From assembly GCF_947488985.1 (NCBI RefSeq), contig NZ_CANLBV010000017.1:1-64000 (forward strand): DNA of 64,000 nucleotides, written 5' to 3'. Each line of letters begins with the position of its first letter. The first letter of the stretch is position 1. Shown here one piece after another: positions 38,435-48,933 of the stretch. Made by a program: the position numbers and the translations under genes. Source of the stretch: an uncultured Vibrio sp. (lineage in GTDB: Bacteria; Pseudomonadota; Gammaproteobacteria; Enterobacterales; Vibrionaceae). Below the pieces are notes generated by a model that had not been told where the DNA came from, did not search any database, and was given only the letters and a program-made list of their open reading frames with translations.

Positions 38435-40600
38435 ATGTCTCGTACCATTATGCTTATCCCTACAAGCGCTGGTGTTGGTCTTACTAGTGTTAGCATGGGT
38501 GTTCTTCGCGCTATGGAGCGCAAGGGCGTAAGTGTTTCTTTCTACAAGCCAATCGCTCAACCTCGCAGCGGTGGTGATCAACCCGATCTAACGTCTACTA
38601 TTATCAGCGTAAACAGCGACATTAAGATTGGTGAGCCAATCGCAATGACTAAAGCTGAAGCTTTGATCGGTAGCGAAAAAATGGACGTACTTCTTGAGTC
38701 TGTTGTTGAGCAATACAACAAGATCAACAAAGACGCAGAAGTAACGCTAATTGAAGGTCTAGTACCTACTCGTAAGCACCCATTTGCTAACCAAGTAAAC
38801 GCGGAAATCGCGAAGACACTTGGCGCGGAGATCGTATTCGTTGCGACTCCTGGTACTGACAACCCTACGCAGCTTAAAGAGCGTATCGAAGTAGCATGTT
38901 CTAACTTCGGCGGTACTAAGAACAAGAACATCAAAGGCGTAATCATCAACAAACTTAACGCTCCTGTTGATGAAGCTGGCCGTACTCGCCCTGACCTATC
39001 TGAAATCTTTGACGATGCAGATACAGCTCAGCAAGCGAACCTTGAAGTAATGCAAATTTTCAACTCTAGCCCTATCCGTGTTCTTGGCTGTGTGCCATGG
39101 AGTATCGACCTAATCGCAACTCGTGCGGTTGATATGGCTAAGCACCTTAACGCTGAAATCATTAATGAAGGTGAAATCGCGACACGCCGTATTAAGAGCA
39201 TCACTTTCTGTGCACGTTCTCTACCGCACATGATTGAGCATTTCAAGCCAGGTTCACTGCTAGTAACTTCTGCAGACCGTCCTGACGTTATCGTTGCTGC
39301 GGCTCTTGCTGCGAAAAACGGTGTTGAAATTGGCGCAATCCTGCTTACTGGCGGTTACGACATCCCTGAAAGCATTGCTAATCTATGTGCACCAGCATTC
39401 GCTTCAGGTCTACCGATCTTCAAAGCGCAAGGTAACACTTGGCAGACGTCTCTTAACCTACAGAGCTTCAACCTAGAAGTTCCTGCAGACGATAAAGAAC
39501 GTATTGAGTTCGTTAACGATCACGTTGCAAGCCACATCGATGGCCCTTGGATTGACTCTCTATCTGAAGGTACTCAAGGCATCCGTCGTCTAAGCCCACC
39601 AGCATTCCGTTACCAACTAACTGAATTCGCTCGTAAAGCGGCTAAGCGCATCGTTCTTCCTGAAGGTGATGAGCCACGTACAGTTAAAGCTGCGGCTATC
39701 TGTGCTGAGCGCGGTATCGCGACTTGTGTACTTCTTGGTAACCCAGAAGAAATCCGTCGCGTTGCAGCGCAGCAAGGTGTTGAACTTGGCGCTGGCGTTG
39801 AAATCATCGATTCTGCATCAGTTCGCGAGAACTACGTCGCTCGTCTAGTAGAACTTCGTGGCGCTAAAGGTATGACTGAAGTTGTAGCTCGTGAGAAGCT
39901 AGAAGATTCAGTATTCCTAGGTACTATGATGCTTGAAGCTGGTGAAGTTGACGGCCTAGTTTCTGGTGCTGTTCACACAACGGCGAACACTATCGTTCCT
40001 CCGTTCCAGATCATCAAGACTGCTCCTGATGCTTCTATCGTATCTTCAATCTTCTTCATGCTTCTGCCTGATCAAGTTCTTGTATACGGTGACTGTGCGA
40101 TCAACCCAGATCCAACAGCTGAACAGCTTGCTGAAATCGCTATCCAATCTGCAGACTCTGCTGCGGCATTCGGTATCGACCCACGCGTTGCTATGATCTC
40201 TTACTCTACTGGTGAATCTGGTAAGGGTGCAGACGTAGATAAAGTACGTGAAGCAACTAAGATTGCTCAAGAGAAACGTCCTGATCTAGTGATCGACGGT
40301 CCTCTACAGTACGACGCTGCTATCATGGAAAACGTTGCTGCTTCTAAAGCACCAAACTCTCCAGTAGCGGGTAAAGCGACTGTATTCGTATTCCCAGACC
40401 TAAACACGGGTAACACGACTTACAAAGCGGTACAGCGTTCAGCAGACCTAGTATCTATCGGTCCAATGCTTCAAGGTATGCGCAAGCCAGTAAATGACTT
40501 GTCTCGTGGCGCTCTAGTAGACGACATCGTTTACACAGTAGCTCTAACGGCTATCCAAGCAGACCAAGCAGCTCAAGCTGAAGAAAAAGTAATTAACTAA
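38435..40600 (+). CDS. pta: Phosphate acetyltransferase
   Basis: Interconverts acetyl-CoA and acetyl phosphate. The 721-residue protein is the long gammaproteobacterial type: an N-terminal P-loop-like domain ([16 protein letters not shown], about 8-24), a central DRTGG domain (about 225-330) and the catalytic PTA_PTB domain (about 390-715) with [13 protein letters not shown] and [10 protein letters not shown]. It follows ackA by 94 bp and is followed by a terminator. Confidence 0.97.
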   Translation: MSRTIMLIPTSAGVGLTSVSMGVLRAMERKGVSVSFYKPIAQPRSGGDQPDLTSTIISVNSDIKIGEPIAMTKAEALIGSEKMDVLLESVVEQYNKINKDAEVTLIEGLVPTRKHPFANQVNAEIAKTLGAEIVFVATPGTDNPTQLKERIEVACSNFGGTKNKNIKGVIINKLNAPVDEAGRTRPDLSEIFDDADTAQQANLEVMQIFNSSPIRVLGCVPWSIDLIATRAVDMAKHLNAEIINEGEIATRRIKSITFCARSLPHMIEHFKPGSLLVTSADRPDVIVAAALAAKNGVEIGAILLTGGYDIPESIANLCAPAFASGLPIFKAQGNTWQTSLNLQSFNLEVPADDKERIEFVNDHVASHIDGPWIDSLSEGTQGIRRLSPPAFRYQLTEFARKAAKRIVLPEGDEPRTVKAAAICAERGIATCVLLGNPEEIRRVAAQQGVELGAGVEIIDSASVRENYVARLVELRGAKGMTEVVAREKLEDSVFLGTMMLEAGEVDGLVSGAVHTTANTIVPPFQIIKTAPDASIVSSIFFMLLPDQVLVYGDCAINPDPTAEQLAEIAIQSADSAAAFGIDPRVAMISYSTGESGKGADVDKVREATKIAQEKRPDLVIDGPLQYDAAIMENVAASKAPNSPVAGKATVFVFPDLNTGNTTYKAVQRSADLVSIGPMLQGMRKPVNDLSRGALVDDIVYTVALTAIQADQAAQAEEKVIN

Positions 40601-40620
40601 TTTTTCTTTAGTAGAAAGCA

Positions 40621-40651
40621 AAAACCCTAGATGTTTATCTAGGGTTTTTTT
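40621..40651 (+). terminator. pta terminator
   Basis: AAAACCCTAGAT-GTTT-ATCTAGGGTTTTTTTA, right after the pta stop. Confidence 0.92.
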
Positions 40652-40682
40652 ATGTCTGGAGTAAAGGAACTAACTGTTAAGC

Positions 40683-41621
40683 CTAGCCTCGGCCATGCGG
40701 AGACTCTAAATCTAGCGCTGGTCCTTTAGGGACAACCTGAGTTGGGTTAATGCCCGTATGACTGTAATAGTAGTGACGTTTGATATGGTAAAAATCCGTC
40801 GTCTCTTTGATGCCTTCGATCTGATACAGCTCTTTTAAGTAACCCTGAATATTTTCATAGTCCGCAATTCGCTGCTTGTTACACTTGAAGTGACCTACAT
40901 ACACAGCATCGAATCGAACCAAAGTCGTAAACAACCGCCAATCCGCCTCTGTAATCTCATTACCTACCAGATAACGGTGTTCGCTAAGATGGGCGTCCAC
41001 TTTGTCTAACGCTTCAAATAACGCATCATACGCTTCTTCATAAGCCTCTTGTGTTGTCGCAAAGCCGGTACGATAAACGCCGTTATTGATGTTTCGATAG
41101 ATATAGTCGTTCCATTCGTCAATCTTGCTCGCCAACTCCGATGGGTAGTAGTCATCTGTGTTGCCCGTTAGCTCATTAAATTCTGAGTTAAACATGCGGA
41201 TGATTTCAGACGACTCATTACTCACAATGGTATTGGTTTTCTTATCCCATAAAACAGGAACCGTGACTCGACCTGAATAGTCCGGTTTGGCTTGAGTGTA
41301 GATTTGGTGCATACGAGTGTGACCGAACAGAGGCTCAGGTAAACCCATTTGCCAACCTTCACTCATCATATCAGGGCAAACTACTGTCACGTCAATATGA
41401 TCGGTTAGGTCTTTCAGTTCACGGAAAATCAGCGTGCGATGCGCCCACGGACAAGCTAACGATACGTATAGGTGGTAACGACCACTTTCTGGCTCAAATT
41501 GCGCACCGGCTTTATTCTCAACCCAGTGACGAAAGCCCGCATCTTCACGAACGAACTTACCACCGCTTTCTTTGGTGTCGTACCACACATCGTGCCACAC
41601 ACCTTCAACTAACTTACCCAT
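40683..41621 (-). CDS. Glutathionyl-hydroquinone reductase-like glutathione S-transferase (YqjG/ECM4 family)
   Basis: A 312-residue Xi-class glutathione transferase. The thioredoxin-like domain holds the catalytic CPWAHR with Cys57, and the all-helical domain follows. Family members remove glutathione from glutathionyl-hydroquinones. The start is moved to 41621 because AGAGG lies 7 bp upstream and the product begins MGKLVEGVWHDVWYDTKES as in homologues. It stands alone, convergent with pta. Confidence 0.9.
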   Translation of the reverse strand: MGKLVEGVWHDVWYDTKESGGKFVREDAGFRHWVENKAGAQFEPESGRYHLYVSLACPWAHRTLIFRELKDLTDHIDVTVVCPDMMSEGWQMGLPEPLFGHTRMHQIYTQAKPDYSGRVTVPVLWDKKTNTIVSNESSEIIRMFNSEFNELTGNTDDYYPSELASKIDEWNDYIYRNINNGVYRTGFATTQEAYEEAYDALFEALDKVDAHLSEHRYLVGNEITEADWRLFTTLVRFDAVYVGHFKCNKQRIADYENIQGYLKELYQIEGIKETTDFYHIKRHYYYSHTGINPTQVVPKGPALDLESPHGRG

Positions 41622-41815
41622 ATCCAAACCTCTGTCATCCAAACTTTTATATACCAATCACAGTAAGTAAATGTTCAGAAATAGCGCAGAGAAAAGACTT
41701 GAGAACAAGGAAGAATTTTTCTGTTAGTAGTTATTCTACAATCAAAAATTCTAACGCCGTTATCGAGCGTTTTAACAAGCTAGGATGAGCAGTTATTTAC
41801 TACGATTGGTATTAG

Positions 41816-41860
41816 TATAAAAAAAGCCAACTTTTTCAAAACTAGAAGAAGTTGGCTTAG
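41816..41860 (-). terminator. Second terminator downstream of opp
   Basis: Minus-strand stem AAGCCAACTTCTTC ... AAAAAGTTGGCTT followed by TTTTTATAC. It lies beyond the main oppF terminator, in the 367-bp gap before the glutathione transferase gene. Confidence 0.7.
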
Positions 41861-41918
41861 TTGTTCAAATATTTTGATGAAGCGTGTTGAGCGGAATTCA
41901 ATAAGCTTAAACCTGAGA

Positions 41919-41952
41919 CAAAAAAAGCGCGACTCTAATAACTAGTCGCGCT
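41919..41952 (-). terminator. opp operon terminator
   Basis: Minus-strand stem AAGCGCGACT / AGTCGCGCTT with loop AGTTATTAG-type and seven T's following, 37 bp after the oppF stop. Confidence 0.9.
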
Positions 41953-41988
41953 TAAGTCAGTCTCAGGCTGAACCAGTTGAAATCGGTT

Positions 41989-42981
41989 CTAAACTTGTAC
42001 GTTCAAGCAAGAGACTGCGTGTACGTGATCGCCTTGAATGCTTGGCTTAGTTTGCGCACAAAGCTGCGTTGCTTGTGGGCAACGTGTACGGAATACACAA
42101 CCCGACGGAGGATTGATTGGAGATGGTAAATCCCCTTCCAGCATCTGAATGGTTTTGCTGCGCTCCAAACGGGGATCAGGAATTGGTACCGCTGACATCA
42201 AGGCTTTGGTGTACGGGTGCTTAGGAGCAGCAAATAAAGCATCCGATTCTCCCAGCTCTACCGCGTTACCTAAGTACATCACCAACACGCGGTCAGAGAT
42301 GTGTTTAACAACCGACAAATCGTGCGCAATGAATACCAAAGACAAACCTAGTTCTTTTTGTAGCTCTTTCAGAAGGTTAACAACTTGAGCTTGGATCGAT
42401 ACATCAAGAGCTGAAACTGGCTCATCACAGATGATCATCTTAGGCTTCAAGATAAGCGCGCGAGCAATACCAATACGCTGACACTGACCACCCGAAAACT
42501 CATGTGGGTAGCGGTTGATAACGTTTGGCAGTAGGCCAACCTTAGCCATCATCTCTTTGACTCTGTCCTTTACTTCCTGTTTAGAAAGCTTTGGGTAAAA
42601 CGTTTCTAGAGGTTCTGCAATGATGTCACCAACTGACATGCGCGGGTTAAGCGATGCAAGAGGGTCTTGGAAGATCATCTGAATCTCTTTACGAGTTTCA
42701 CGACGCTGTACTTCCTCCATTTTAGTGAGGTCTTGACCCAACCACATGACTTCGCCATCAGTTGCTTCAACCAAACCAATGATGGCACGGGCAAACGTTG
42801 ATTTACCACAGCCAGACTCCCCCACTACGCCCAGCGTTTCGCCTTCATAAAGGTGCACACCAACACCGTCAACCGCTTTCAGTTTTGAAGGCTTTGCCCA
42901 AGGCCACACAGATTTAGCGGCAATGTTAAAGTGAACTTTTAAGTCTTTAATATCTAATAATAACTGCTTATCTACACTCAT
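41989..42981 (-). CDS. oppF: Oligopeptide ABC transporter ATP-binding protein OppF
   Basis: One of two ATPases that drive peptide import. The 330-residue protein has Walker A GESGCGKST, the signature FSGGQCQR, Walker B IICDEPVSALD and the C-terminal oligopeptide-transporter extension with a CVFRTRCPQA cysteine cluster, which in relatives binds an iron-sulfur cluster. The ATG at 42981 overlaps the oppD stop (ATGA), a better choice than the longer frame to 42999. The P-ADF order shows the operon reads oppA-B-C-D-F. Confidence 0.94.
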   Translation of the reverse strand: MSVDKQLLLDIKDLKVHFNIAAKSVWPWAKPSKLKAVDGVGVHLYEGETLGVVGESGCGKSTFARAIIGLVEATDGEVMWLGQDLTKMEEVQRRETRKEIQMIFQDPLASLNPRMSVGDIIAEPLETFYPKLSKQEVKDRVKEMMAKVGLLPNVINRYPHEFSGGQCQRIGIARALILKPKMIICDEPVSALDVSIQAQVVNLLKELQKELGLSLVFIAHDLSVVKHISDRVLVMYLGNAVELGESDALFAAPKHPYTKALMSAVPIPDPRLERSKTIQMLEGDLPSPINPPSGCVFRTRCPQATQLCAQTKPSIQGDHVHAVSCLNVQV

Positions 42982-43952
42982 TTTGTCCAAGCCTCCCAAT
43001 CAGAAAAACAGGCACGCTGACGGTCACCATTACCAAATGGTGTCAGAATCGGTGCTTCTTGCTTACAACGATGTGTCACACGGTGACAACGCTCTTGGTA
43101 AGGGCAACCGGGGGGTAGGCGAAGTAAGTTTGGCGGGTTGCCCGGGATCGTTGGCAGAATTTCCCCTTCAGTATCAAGGCGAGGAATCGCTTTCAGCAGA
43201 CCTTCTGCATACGGGTGGCTTGGCTCGTAGAAGATTTCATCAACTGTGCCGTATTCCATGGTACGACCGGCGTACATCACCAAAACCTTGTCACATGAGC
43301 CAGCAACCACACCCAAATCGTGGGTGATCATGATGATTGCCGTATTGAACTCATCTTTAAGCTCATTCAACAATTGCATGATTTGTGCCTGGATAGTCAC
43401 ATCCAATGCCGTGGTCGGTTCATCTGCGATAAGCAGTTTAGGACGACACAGCAGCGCCATTGCGATCATCACACGTTGACGCATACCGCCAGAAAACTCG
43501 TGTGGGTACATGGTAATACGCTTACGTGCTTCCGGAATTTTCACCGCTTCAAGCATGCGCACTGATTCTTCAAACGCTTCTGCTTTACTCATGCCTTTGT
43601 GCAGCATTAGCACTTCCATCAACTGATCACTTACTTTCATGTAAGGGTTCAGTGATGTCATAGGATCTTGGAAGATCATCGCGATCTGTTCCGCGCGAAC
43701 CTTGTTCAGCTCTTTCTCTGGCAGGTTAAGGATCTCTCTTCCTTCGAATTTCGCGCTACCTGAGATAATGCCGTTTTTTGCCAGCAAGCCCATGATAGAG
43801 AATACAGTTTGTGATTTTCCTGAACCTGACTCGCCCACAATACCCAGCGTTTCGCCTTGGTTTAGTGAGAAGTTCAGGTCATTTACTGCGGTTACGATAC
43901 CATCTTGCGTGGTAAATTCGACACGCAGATCTTTGACATCTAATAAGCTCAT
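42978..43952 (-). CDS. oppD: Oligopeptide ABC transporter ATP-binding protein OppD
   Basis: Second ATPase of the peptide importer. Length 324; Walker A GESGSGKSQT, signature EFSGGMRQR, Walker B LIADEPTTALD, D-loop and H-loop TAIIMITHDLGV, then the C-terminal CPYQERCHRVTHRC motif of the oligopeptide family. It follows oppC by 41 bp and overlaps oppF by 4 bp. Confidence 0.95.
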   Translation of the reverse strand: MSLLDVKDLRVEFTTQDGIVTAVNDLNFSLNQGETLGIVGESGSGKSQTVFSIMGLLAKNGIISGSAKFEGREILNLPEKELNKVRAEQIAMIFQDPMTSLNPYMKVSDQLMEVLMLHKGMSKAEAFEESVRMLEAVKIPEARKRITMYPHEFSGGMRQRVMIAMALLCRPKLLIADEPTTALDVTIQAQIMQLLNELKDEFNTAIIMITHDLGVVAGSCDKVLVMYAGRTMEYGTVDEIFYEPSHPYAEGLLKAIPRLDTEGEILPTIPGNPPNLLRLPPGCPYQERCHRVTHRCKQEAPILTPFGNGDRQRACFSDWEAWTK

Positions 43953-43993
43953 TATTGCTTCCTTAATCTTTGATAGCGTTATCTGCTATTTCG

Positions 43994-44902
43994 TTATCTG
44001 TCTTTTGGATCAAGCGCATCGCGCAGACCATCACCTACGTAGTTAAAGCAGAACAGGGTTACTACCATGAATATCGCAGGGAACGTCAATTGCCAGATAG
44101 CAACTTCCATTGTTTGCGAACCTTCTTGAAGCAATGCGCCCCAGCTTGTCATAGGCTCTTGAACACCAAGACCAAGGAAAGATAAGAATGATTCTGTCAG
44201 GATCATACTCGGAATCAGTAGCGTCGAGTAAACTGCTACAATGCCTAGCACGTTAGGTACGATATGGCGTGTAATGATCTTCCATTTGCTCACACCGCAT
44301 ACGTGTGCCGCTTCAATGAACTCTTTACTGCGCAGACTGAGCGTTTGACCACGTACAATACGTGCCATGTCTAGCCAAGCAATTGCACCAATGGCAACGA
44401 AGATCAGAACGATGTTTCGACCAAAGAATGTCACTAAAACGATAACTAAGAACATGAATGGTACTGCGTACAAAATCTCGAGAATACGCATCATAACGCG
44501 GTCAGTACGGCCACCGATAAAGCCAGAGGTTGCGCCGTAAAGGGTACCAATAAGTACTGCGACGAACGCACCTAGTACACCTACCATCAATGAGATACGC
44601 CCACCAATTAAGGTACGCACATACAAGTCACGGCCTAAACTGTCTGTTCCAAACCAGTGTTCACCACTTGGACCCGCATGCATTGCATACCAGTCGGTAT
44701 CATCGAATGCGTGCTGAGCCAGCATCGGTAAAAAGGTAACAGCCAGTACCATAATCGTAAGAATGAATAAGCTGACCATTGCCGCTTTATTACGCATGAA
44801 ACGAATACGAGCGTCCTGCCACAAACTGCGACCTTCAATTTCTAAGCTCTCCGAGAACTTTTCGATCGCTTCTAAGTTTTCTTTTTTCTTCAACATAACC
44901 AT
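43994..44902 (-). CDS. oppC: Oligopeptide ABC transporter permease OppC
   Basis: Inner-membrane permease subunit with six spans and a long cytoplasmic N-terminal tail. The EAA-type coupling motif EAAHVCGVSKWKIITRHIVPN is recognisable near residue 205. 302 residues, as in E. coli. AGGAA lies 5-6 bp before the first ATG. It follows oppB by 9 bp. Confidence 0.95.
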   Translation of the reverse strand: MVMLKKKENLEAIEKFSESLEIEGRSLWQDARIRFMRNKAAMVSLFILTIMVLAVTFLPMLAQHAFDDTDWYAMHAGPSGEHWFGTDSLGRDLYVRTLIGGRISLMVGVLGAFVAVLIGTLYGATSGFIGGRTDRVMMRILEILYAVPFMFLVIVLVTFFGRNIVLIFVAIGAIAWLDMARIVRGQTLSLRSKEFIEAAHVCGVSKWKIITRHIVPNVLGIVAVYSTLLIPSMILTESFLSFLGLGVQEPMTSWGALLQEGSQTMEVAIWQLTFPAIFMVVTLFCFNYVGDGLRDALDPKDR

Positions 44903-44911
44903 GCGTTCCTG

Positions 44912-45832
44912 TTAGTAGCGAATTTTCGGGTCGATCAACGCTAGCAAAATATCAACAATTGCGTTGAACAAGATGAATAGGAAACCAATCAAAATGGTTA
45001 CACCCATAACTAACGAATAGTCACGGTTGAACGCAGCGTTAACAAACAGCTTACCGATACCTGGCAGGCCGAAAATGGTTTCCACCACAACAGAGCCGGT
45101 GATGATACCGACGAAAGCCGGTCCCATATAAGAAACAACAGGCAACATCGCAGGCTTAAGTGCATGTTTTAAAACAATGTAGCGATAGCTCAAACCTTTC
45201 GCACGCGCGGTACGAATAAAGTTACTGTTGAGAGTCTCGATCATGCTACCGCGAGTGATACGCGCAAAGGTTGCTACATACAGGAGCGACATGCCAATCA
45301 CTGGTAGTACTAAGTACTTCAAACTACCATCATGCCAGCCGCCCGCCGGGAATAGATCCCAGTGAAGCGAGAACAGGTATATCAATGCAGGAGCAAGTAC
45401 AAAGGAAGGCATTACCACCCCGAGCATGGCGGTCGACATTATGGTGTAATCGACCCAAGTATTATGCTTCAAGGCTGCAATGGTTCCGACGGATACCCCC
45501 ATAATCAAAGTAAAGATAAAGGCAATAACTCCGACTTTCGCAGACACAGGCAGTGCCACTGAAATCAGTTCATTCACCGTATAATCTTGGTATTTAAAAG
45601 AAGGGCCAAAATCACCTTGTAAGATGTTTGTCAAATACGTGGTGTATTGTTCAAATACTGGTTTATCCAAGCCGTATTTAGCTTCGATGTTCGCCATGAC
45701 CTCTGGTGGAAGTGGGCGCTCGCTTGAAAAAGGGTTTCCTGGTGCAAAGCGCATCAAGAAAAAAGAGACGGTAATCAATACCAACAAGGTTGGTATTGCT
45801 TCAAATATCCGTTTAAGTATGAATTTAATCAT
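44912..45832 (-). CDS. oppB: Oligopeptide ABC transporter permease OppB
   Basis: Second permease subunit, 306 residues, six spans. The start at 45832 gives MIKFILKRIFEAIPTLLVLI, which aligns with E. coli MLKFILRRCLEAIPTL; frames further upstream add non-conserved residues. The coupling loop TARAKGLSYRYIVLKHALKPA is present. A terminator-like hairpin separates it from oppA. Confidence 0.94.
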   Translation of the reverse strand: MIKFILKRIFEAIPTLLVLITVSFFLMRFAPGNPFSSERPLPPEVMANIEAKYGLDKPVFEQYTTYLTNILQGDFGPSFKYQDYTVNELISVALPVSAKVGVIAFIFTLIMGVSVGTIAALKHNTWVDYTIMSTAMLGVVMPSFVLAPALIYLFSLHWDLFPAGGWHDGSLKYLVLPVIGMSLLYVATFARITRGSMIETLNSNFIRTARAKGLSYRYIVLKHALKPAMLPVVSYMGPAFVGIITGSVVVETIFGLPGIGKLFVNAAFNRDYSLVMGVTILIGFLFILFNAIVDILLALIDPKIRY

Positions 45833-45858
45833 AAACTCATCCATCCAGTCTGTGACAA

Positions 45859-45907
45859 TTAAAAATAAAAAGAGACACTGCGCGCGCATTGACGCACACA
45901 GTGTCTT
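45859..45907 (-). terminator. oppA-oppB intercistronic terminator
   Basis: Minus-strand AAGACACTG / CAGTGTCTC stem with a G-T pair and a GC-rich loop, followed by TTTTTATTTTTAATT. It lies between oppA and oppB and fits high oppA with lower oppBCDF expression. Confidence 0.75.
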
Positions 45908-45929
45908 AGTTAGTTATATTTTTTGGGAA

Positions 45930-47561
45930 TTATTGTGCTTTGATGTAAAGATCTTTTGAGTAGATCTTATCTTCTGCGTTACCTTCTGGGTAACCACCTA
46001 ACTGTGTAGATACTAAACGAGTTTTCACATACTGATAGATAGGTGCAATTGGCATATCTTTAGCCAAAATGTTTTCAGCTTCGATGTACAAAGCCGTACG
46101 CTCTTGTGCAGAAGTAGAGTTTAGTGCTTTGTCGATGATGGCATCGTATTCTGCACTCTTATAGTGTTGGCCAGCAGTCGTATTACCACTCACCATTAGA
46201 GTTAGGAAAGAAGACGCTTCATTGTAGTCACCACACCAACCGGCGCGTGCAACGTCAAAATCACCACCATCTTTGCTGTCTAGGTAAGATTTCCACTCTT
46301 GGTTTTCAAGCTTCGCGTTAATACCCAGCTCTTTCTTCCACATAGATGCAATTGCAACTGCAAGCTTCTTGTGATTTTCAGAGGTGTTGTACAGCAAGCT
46401 AAACTCAAGCGGGTTGCTCTTCGAATAGCCTGCTTCTTCAAGAAGACGCTTCGCTTCTGCGATACGCTCTTTCTGAGAAAGCTGACCGTACTCTGGAGTC
46501 ACAGGGTCGAAACCTGCAGTGATTTCAGGAGTTAGGAAGTAAGCTGGCTTTTGACCTTGACCTAGAATCGCATTAGTTACGATATCTCGATCCATTGCGT
46601 AAGACATAGCTTTACGGACACGAGCATCATCAAACGGCGCTTTTTGTGCGTTGAACTGGTAGTAGTAAGTACACAAGTCACCCTTGATGTTGACTTGCTC
46701 AGCATGATCTTTTTGCAAACGGCGGAAGTGCTCATTAGGTACTTCGTTTGTAAAGTGCAACTCACCAGAAAGGAAGCGGTTCATCTCTGCTACCTGATTC
46801 TCAATCGGTAGGAAAGTCACCTTGTTGATGACAGTCGAATCGTTATCCCAGTATTTGGTATTCGGCACCAATTCAAGACGCTCATTGATCACCCAGTTGT
46901 TTGGTACGTAAGCACCGTTACCAACAAAGTTTTCTGGTTTAGTCCACTGATCACCAAATTTTTCTACTGTCGCTTTATGTACTGGCATCACTGTTGTGTG
47001 ACCCATCATCATTACGAAGTAAGGAACCGCTGTATCCAGTGTTAGCTCTAATGTGTAGTCGTCGATGGCTTTAACACCGAGTTCACTCTTGTCTTTCTTA
47101 CCCGCTACGATGTCTTTCGCATTCACCATCTTAGTATATTCCATATACCAAGCGTATGGAGAAGCGGTCGCAGGATCAACAGCACGTTGGAAGCTGTAGA
47201 CAAAGTCGCCAGCTGTTACAGGATCGCCGTTAGACCATTTTGCGTCTTTGCGTAGGTGGAAAGTAAATGTTTGGTTGTCTGTCGTTTCCCAGCTTTCAGC
47301 AACACCAGGGATAGTGTTGCCTTCGCTATCTTGGTTCACTAGACCTTCTAGAAGATCACGGATTACGTGAGATTCTGGTACACCTTGTGACTTATGCGGG
47401 TCAAGAGTCGCAACTTCAGTACCGTTACCACGAACCAGTTCCTGAACTTTAGCCAATTCAGTACCAGCAGGAACATCAGCAGCGATAGAAGTAGTAGAAG
47501 CGGCAGCCACTGCCAAACCAGCACCTAGAAGAAGGGCCTGAGTGATTTTATTCTTGTACAT
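45930..47561 (-). CDS. oppA: Periplasmic oligopeptide-binding protein OppA
   Basis: Captures peptides for the OppBCDF transporter. The 543-residue SBP family 5 protein has a signal peptide (about 1-28, ASTTSIAA), the family motif TFHLRKDAKWSNGDPVTAGD near residue 96 and a C-terminal lobe with a cysteine pair in AGWCGDYNEAS. GGAG lies 8 bp before ATG. It is the first gene of the operon and has a 570-bp upstream region. Confidence 0.95.
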   Translation of the reverse strand: MYKNKITQALLLGAGLAVAAASTTSIAADVPAGTELAKVQELVRGNGTEVATLDPHKSQGVPESHVIRDLLEGLVNQDSEGNTIPGVAESWETTDNQTFTFHLRKDAKWSNGDPVTAGDFVYSFQRAVDPATASPYAWYMEYTKMVNAKDIVAGKKDKSELGVKAIDDYTLELTLDTAVPYFVMMMGHTTVMPVHKATVEKFGDQWTKPENFVGNGAYVPNNWVINERLELVPNTKYWDNDSTVINKVTFLPIENQVAEMNRFLSGELHFTNEVPNEHFRRLQKDHAEQVNIKGDLCTYYYQFNAQKAPFDDARVRKAMSYAMDRDIVTNAILGQGQKPAYFLTPEITAGFDPVTPEYGQLSQKERIAEAKRLLEEAGYSKSNPLEFSLLYNTSENHKKLAVAIASMWKKELGINAKLENQEWKSYLDSKDGGDFDVARAGWCGDYNEASSFLTLMVSGNTTAGQHYKSAEYDAIIDKALNSTSAQERTALYIEAENILAKDMPIAPIYQYVKTRLVSTQLGGYPEGNAEDKIYSKDLYIKAQ

Positions 47562-48128
47562 TTAGTAAACTCCAAGTTTTTATATTGCATCCATGACATC
47601 TTTGTTAGGTTCACTGAACGGCAGTAATTTAGATTTATTTAGCTTAAAAAGTAAGCATAAAAAACTAAAACCTTATAAAGATTGAGGCACACACTATCAA
47701 CCATTGAAGTAATTTGCCATAAACAACCAGCAAAAAATCGGATAATTCTCCAAATTACTTGAATCGTCAGTGTTAATATCTAATATAAGCCTAAAATGCA
47801 GTGTTTTTTGCATAAGGTTTCATTAAAAAATAGCCTTTAGTGTTGATACATCTGTCTTGATACATTTATTTAGCATCTTATGCTAGATCAACGCCGACAA
47901 GTTAACATTAATGCCACTCCAAATCCAATTGAACACTACATATCATCTGATTTGACCACACTAATTGTGAAGATTGTCACCCTATATAAAACAGCTTAAC
48001 GTACTGCACCAAAGCAGATGAAAAACCGCACCAATACGGACAAAATCAATACGGGAATTTCTATGCTCTATATACGATTAAGCATTCATCAACGTACGGG
48101 GAATTTATAAATCCTTTTATAGCACCCA
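47562..48128 (-). promoter_or_regulatory. oppA upstream region with 9-bp direct repeat
   Basis: About 570 AT-rich bases without a gene. TTGATACAT occurs at 47843-47851 and again at 47857-47865 (14-bp period), roughly 280 bp before oppA. I cannot place the promoter with confidence, and no CA-rich GcvB-type target is seen near the oppA SD. Confidence 0.35.
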
Positions 48129-48160
48129 CAAAAAAACCGACGCTTCAAACGTCGGTTTTT
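48127..48160 (-). terminator. moa operon terminator
   Basis: Minus-strand AAAAACCGACGTTTGAAGCGTCGGTTTTTTTGTG, a 7-bp GC-rich stem extended by A-T pairs, 70 bp after the moaE stop. Confidence 0.88.
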
Positions 48161-48229
48161 ACTGTCTTTTCGCTGGGTGAGCGATCAGTTAGAAAGCAAT
48201 CTACTGAGAAAAAAGAGTCATATTAGAAG

Positions 48230-48685
48230 CTACTGTTCCCAGCGCTCTGCTGCTTTGGTATCTGAATCTCGAGAATCAACCCAACGCGTTGCTTCCGTGG
48301 TGCGTTCCTTTTTCCAAAACGGCGCTTTGGTTTTCAGGAAGTCCATTACAAACTCACACGCTTCAAAGGCAGCGCCTCGGTGTGCACTAGATACACCAAC
48401 GTAAACAATCTGGTCACCGATATCGAGGTCACCCACGCGGTGAATCACTCGCATCTTCTGAATAGGCCAGCGCGATTCAGCTTGATCACAGATCTCGCTC
48501 AGTGATTTCTCTGTCATACCTGGATAGTGCTCCAGAGACAAACCAATCACATTGTCGCCAAGGTTCATGTCGCGAACTTTGCCAACGAAAGTCACAATCG
48601 CTCCGGCAACTGTACCTTGAGCCAAGTAGTCGTATTCGTCGCCTACAGAGAAGTCCTCTGCTGTCACTAATACTCTTGGATCCAT
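48230..48685 (-). CDS. moaE: Molybdopterin synthase catalytic subunit
   Basis: With MoaD, converts cyclic pyranopterin monophosphate into molybdopterin. The 151-residue protein has VGKVRDMN, the LEHYPGMTEK segment, and KAPFWKKE with the catalytic lysine. It follows moaD by 2 bp at the end of the moa operon. Confidence 0.95.
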   Translation of the reverse strand: MDPRVLVTAEDFSVGDEYDYLAQGTVAGAIVTFVGKVRDMNLGDNVIGLSLEHYPGMTEKSLSEICDQAESRWPIQKMRVIHRVGDLDIGDQIVYVGVSSAHRGAAFEACEFVMDFLKTKAPFWKKERTTEATRWVDSRDSDTKAAERWEQ

Positions 48686-48687
48686 GC

Positions 48688-48933
48688 TTAGCCTCCGGTC
48701 ACTGGTGGGAAGAAAGCGACTTCATCGCCGTCTTTCACTTCAGTCGTTAGAGGTACGATGGATTGGTTAAGCGCAGCCAGAAGCTTGCCCTCTTCCAAAG
48801 CGATATCCCACTTACCTTCTTGTTCTACAAGGTGGCTGCGAATCGCTTCAATCGTTTTGAACTGTGCATCAACTTCAACGCTGTCCACACCAACAAGTTC
48901 ACGCGTTTGAGCAAAGAAAAGTACTGTAATCAT
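48688..48933 (-). CDS. moaD: Molybdopterin synthase sulfur carrier subunit
   Basis: Ubiquitin-like sulfur carrier of 81 residues ending in the obligatory GG (PPVTGG), which is thiocarboxylated to deliver sulfur. It starts within the moaC stop (ATGA overlap at 48930-48933). Confidence 0.95.
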   Translation of the reverse strand: MITVLFFAQTRELVGVDSVEVDAQFKTIEAIRSHLVEQEGKWDIALEEGKLLAALNQSIVPLTTEVKDGDEVAFFPPVTGG

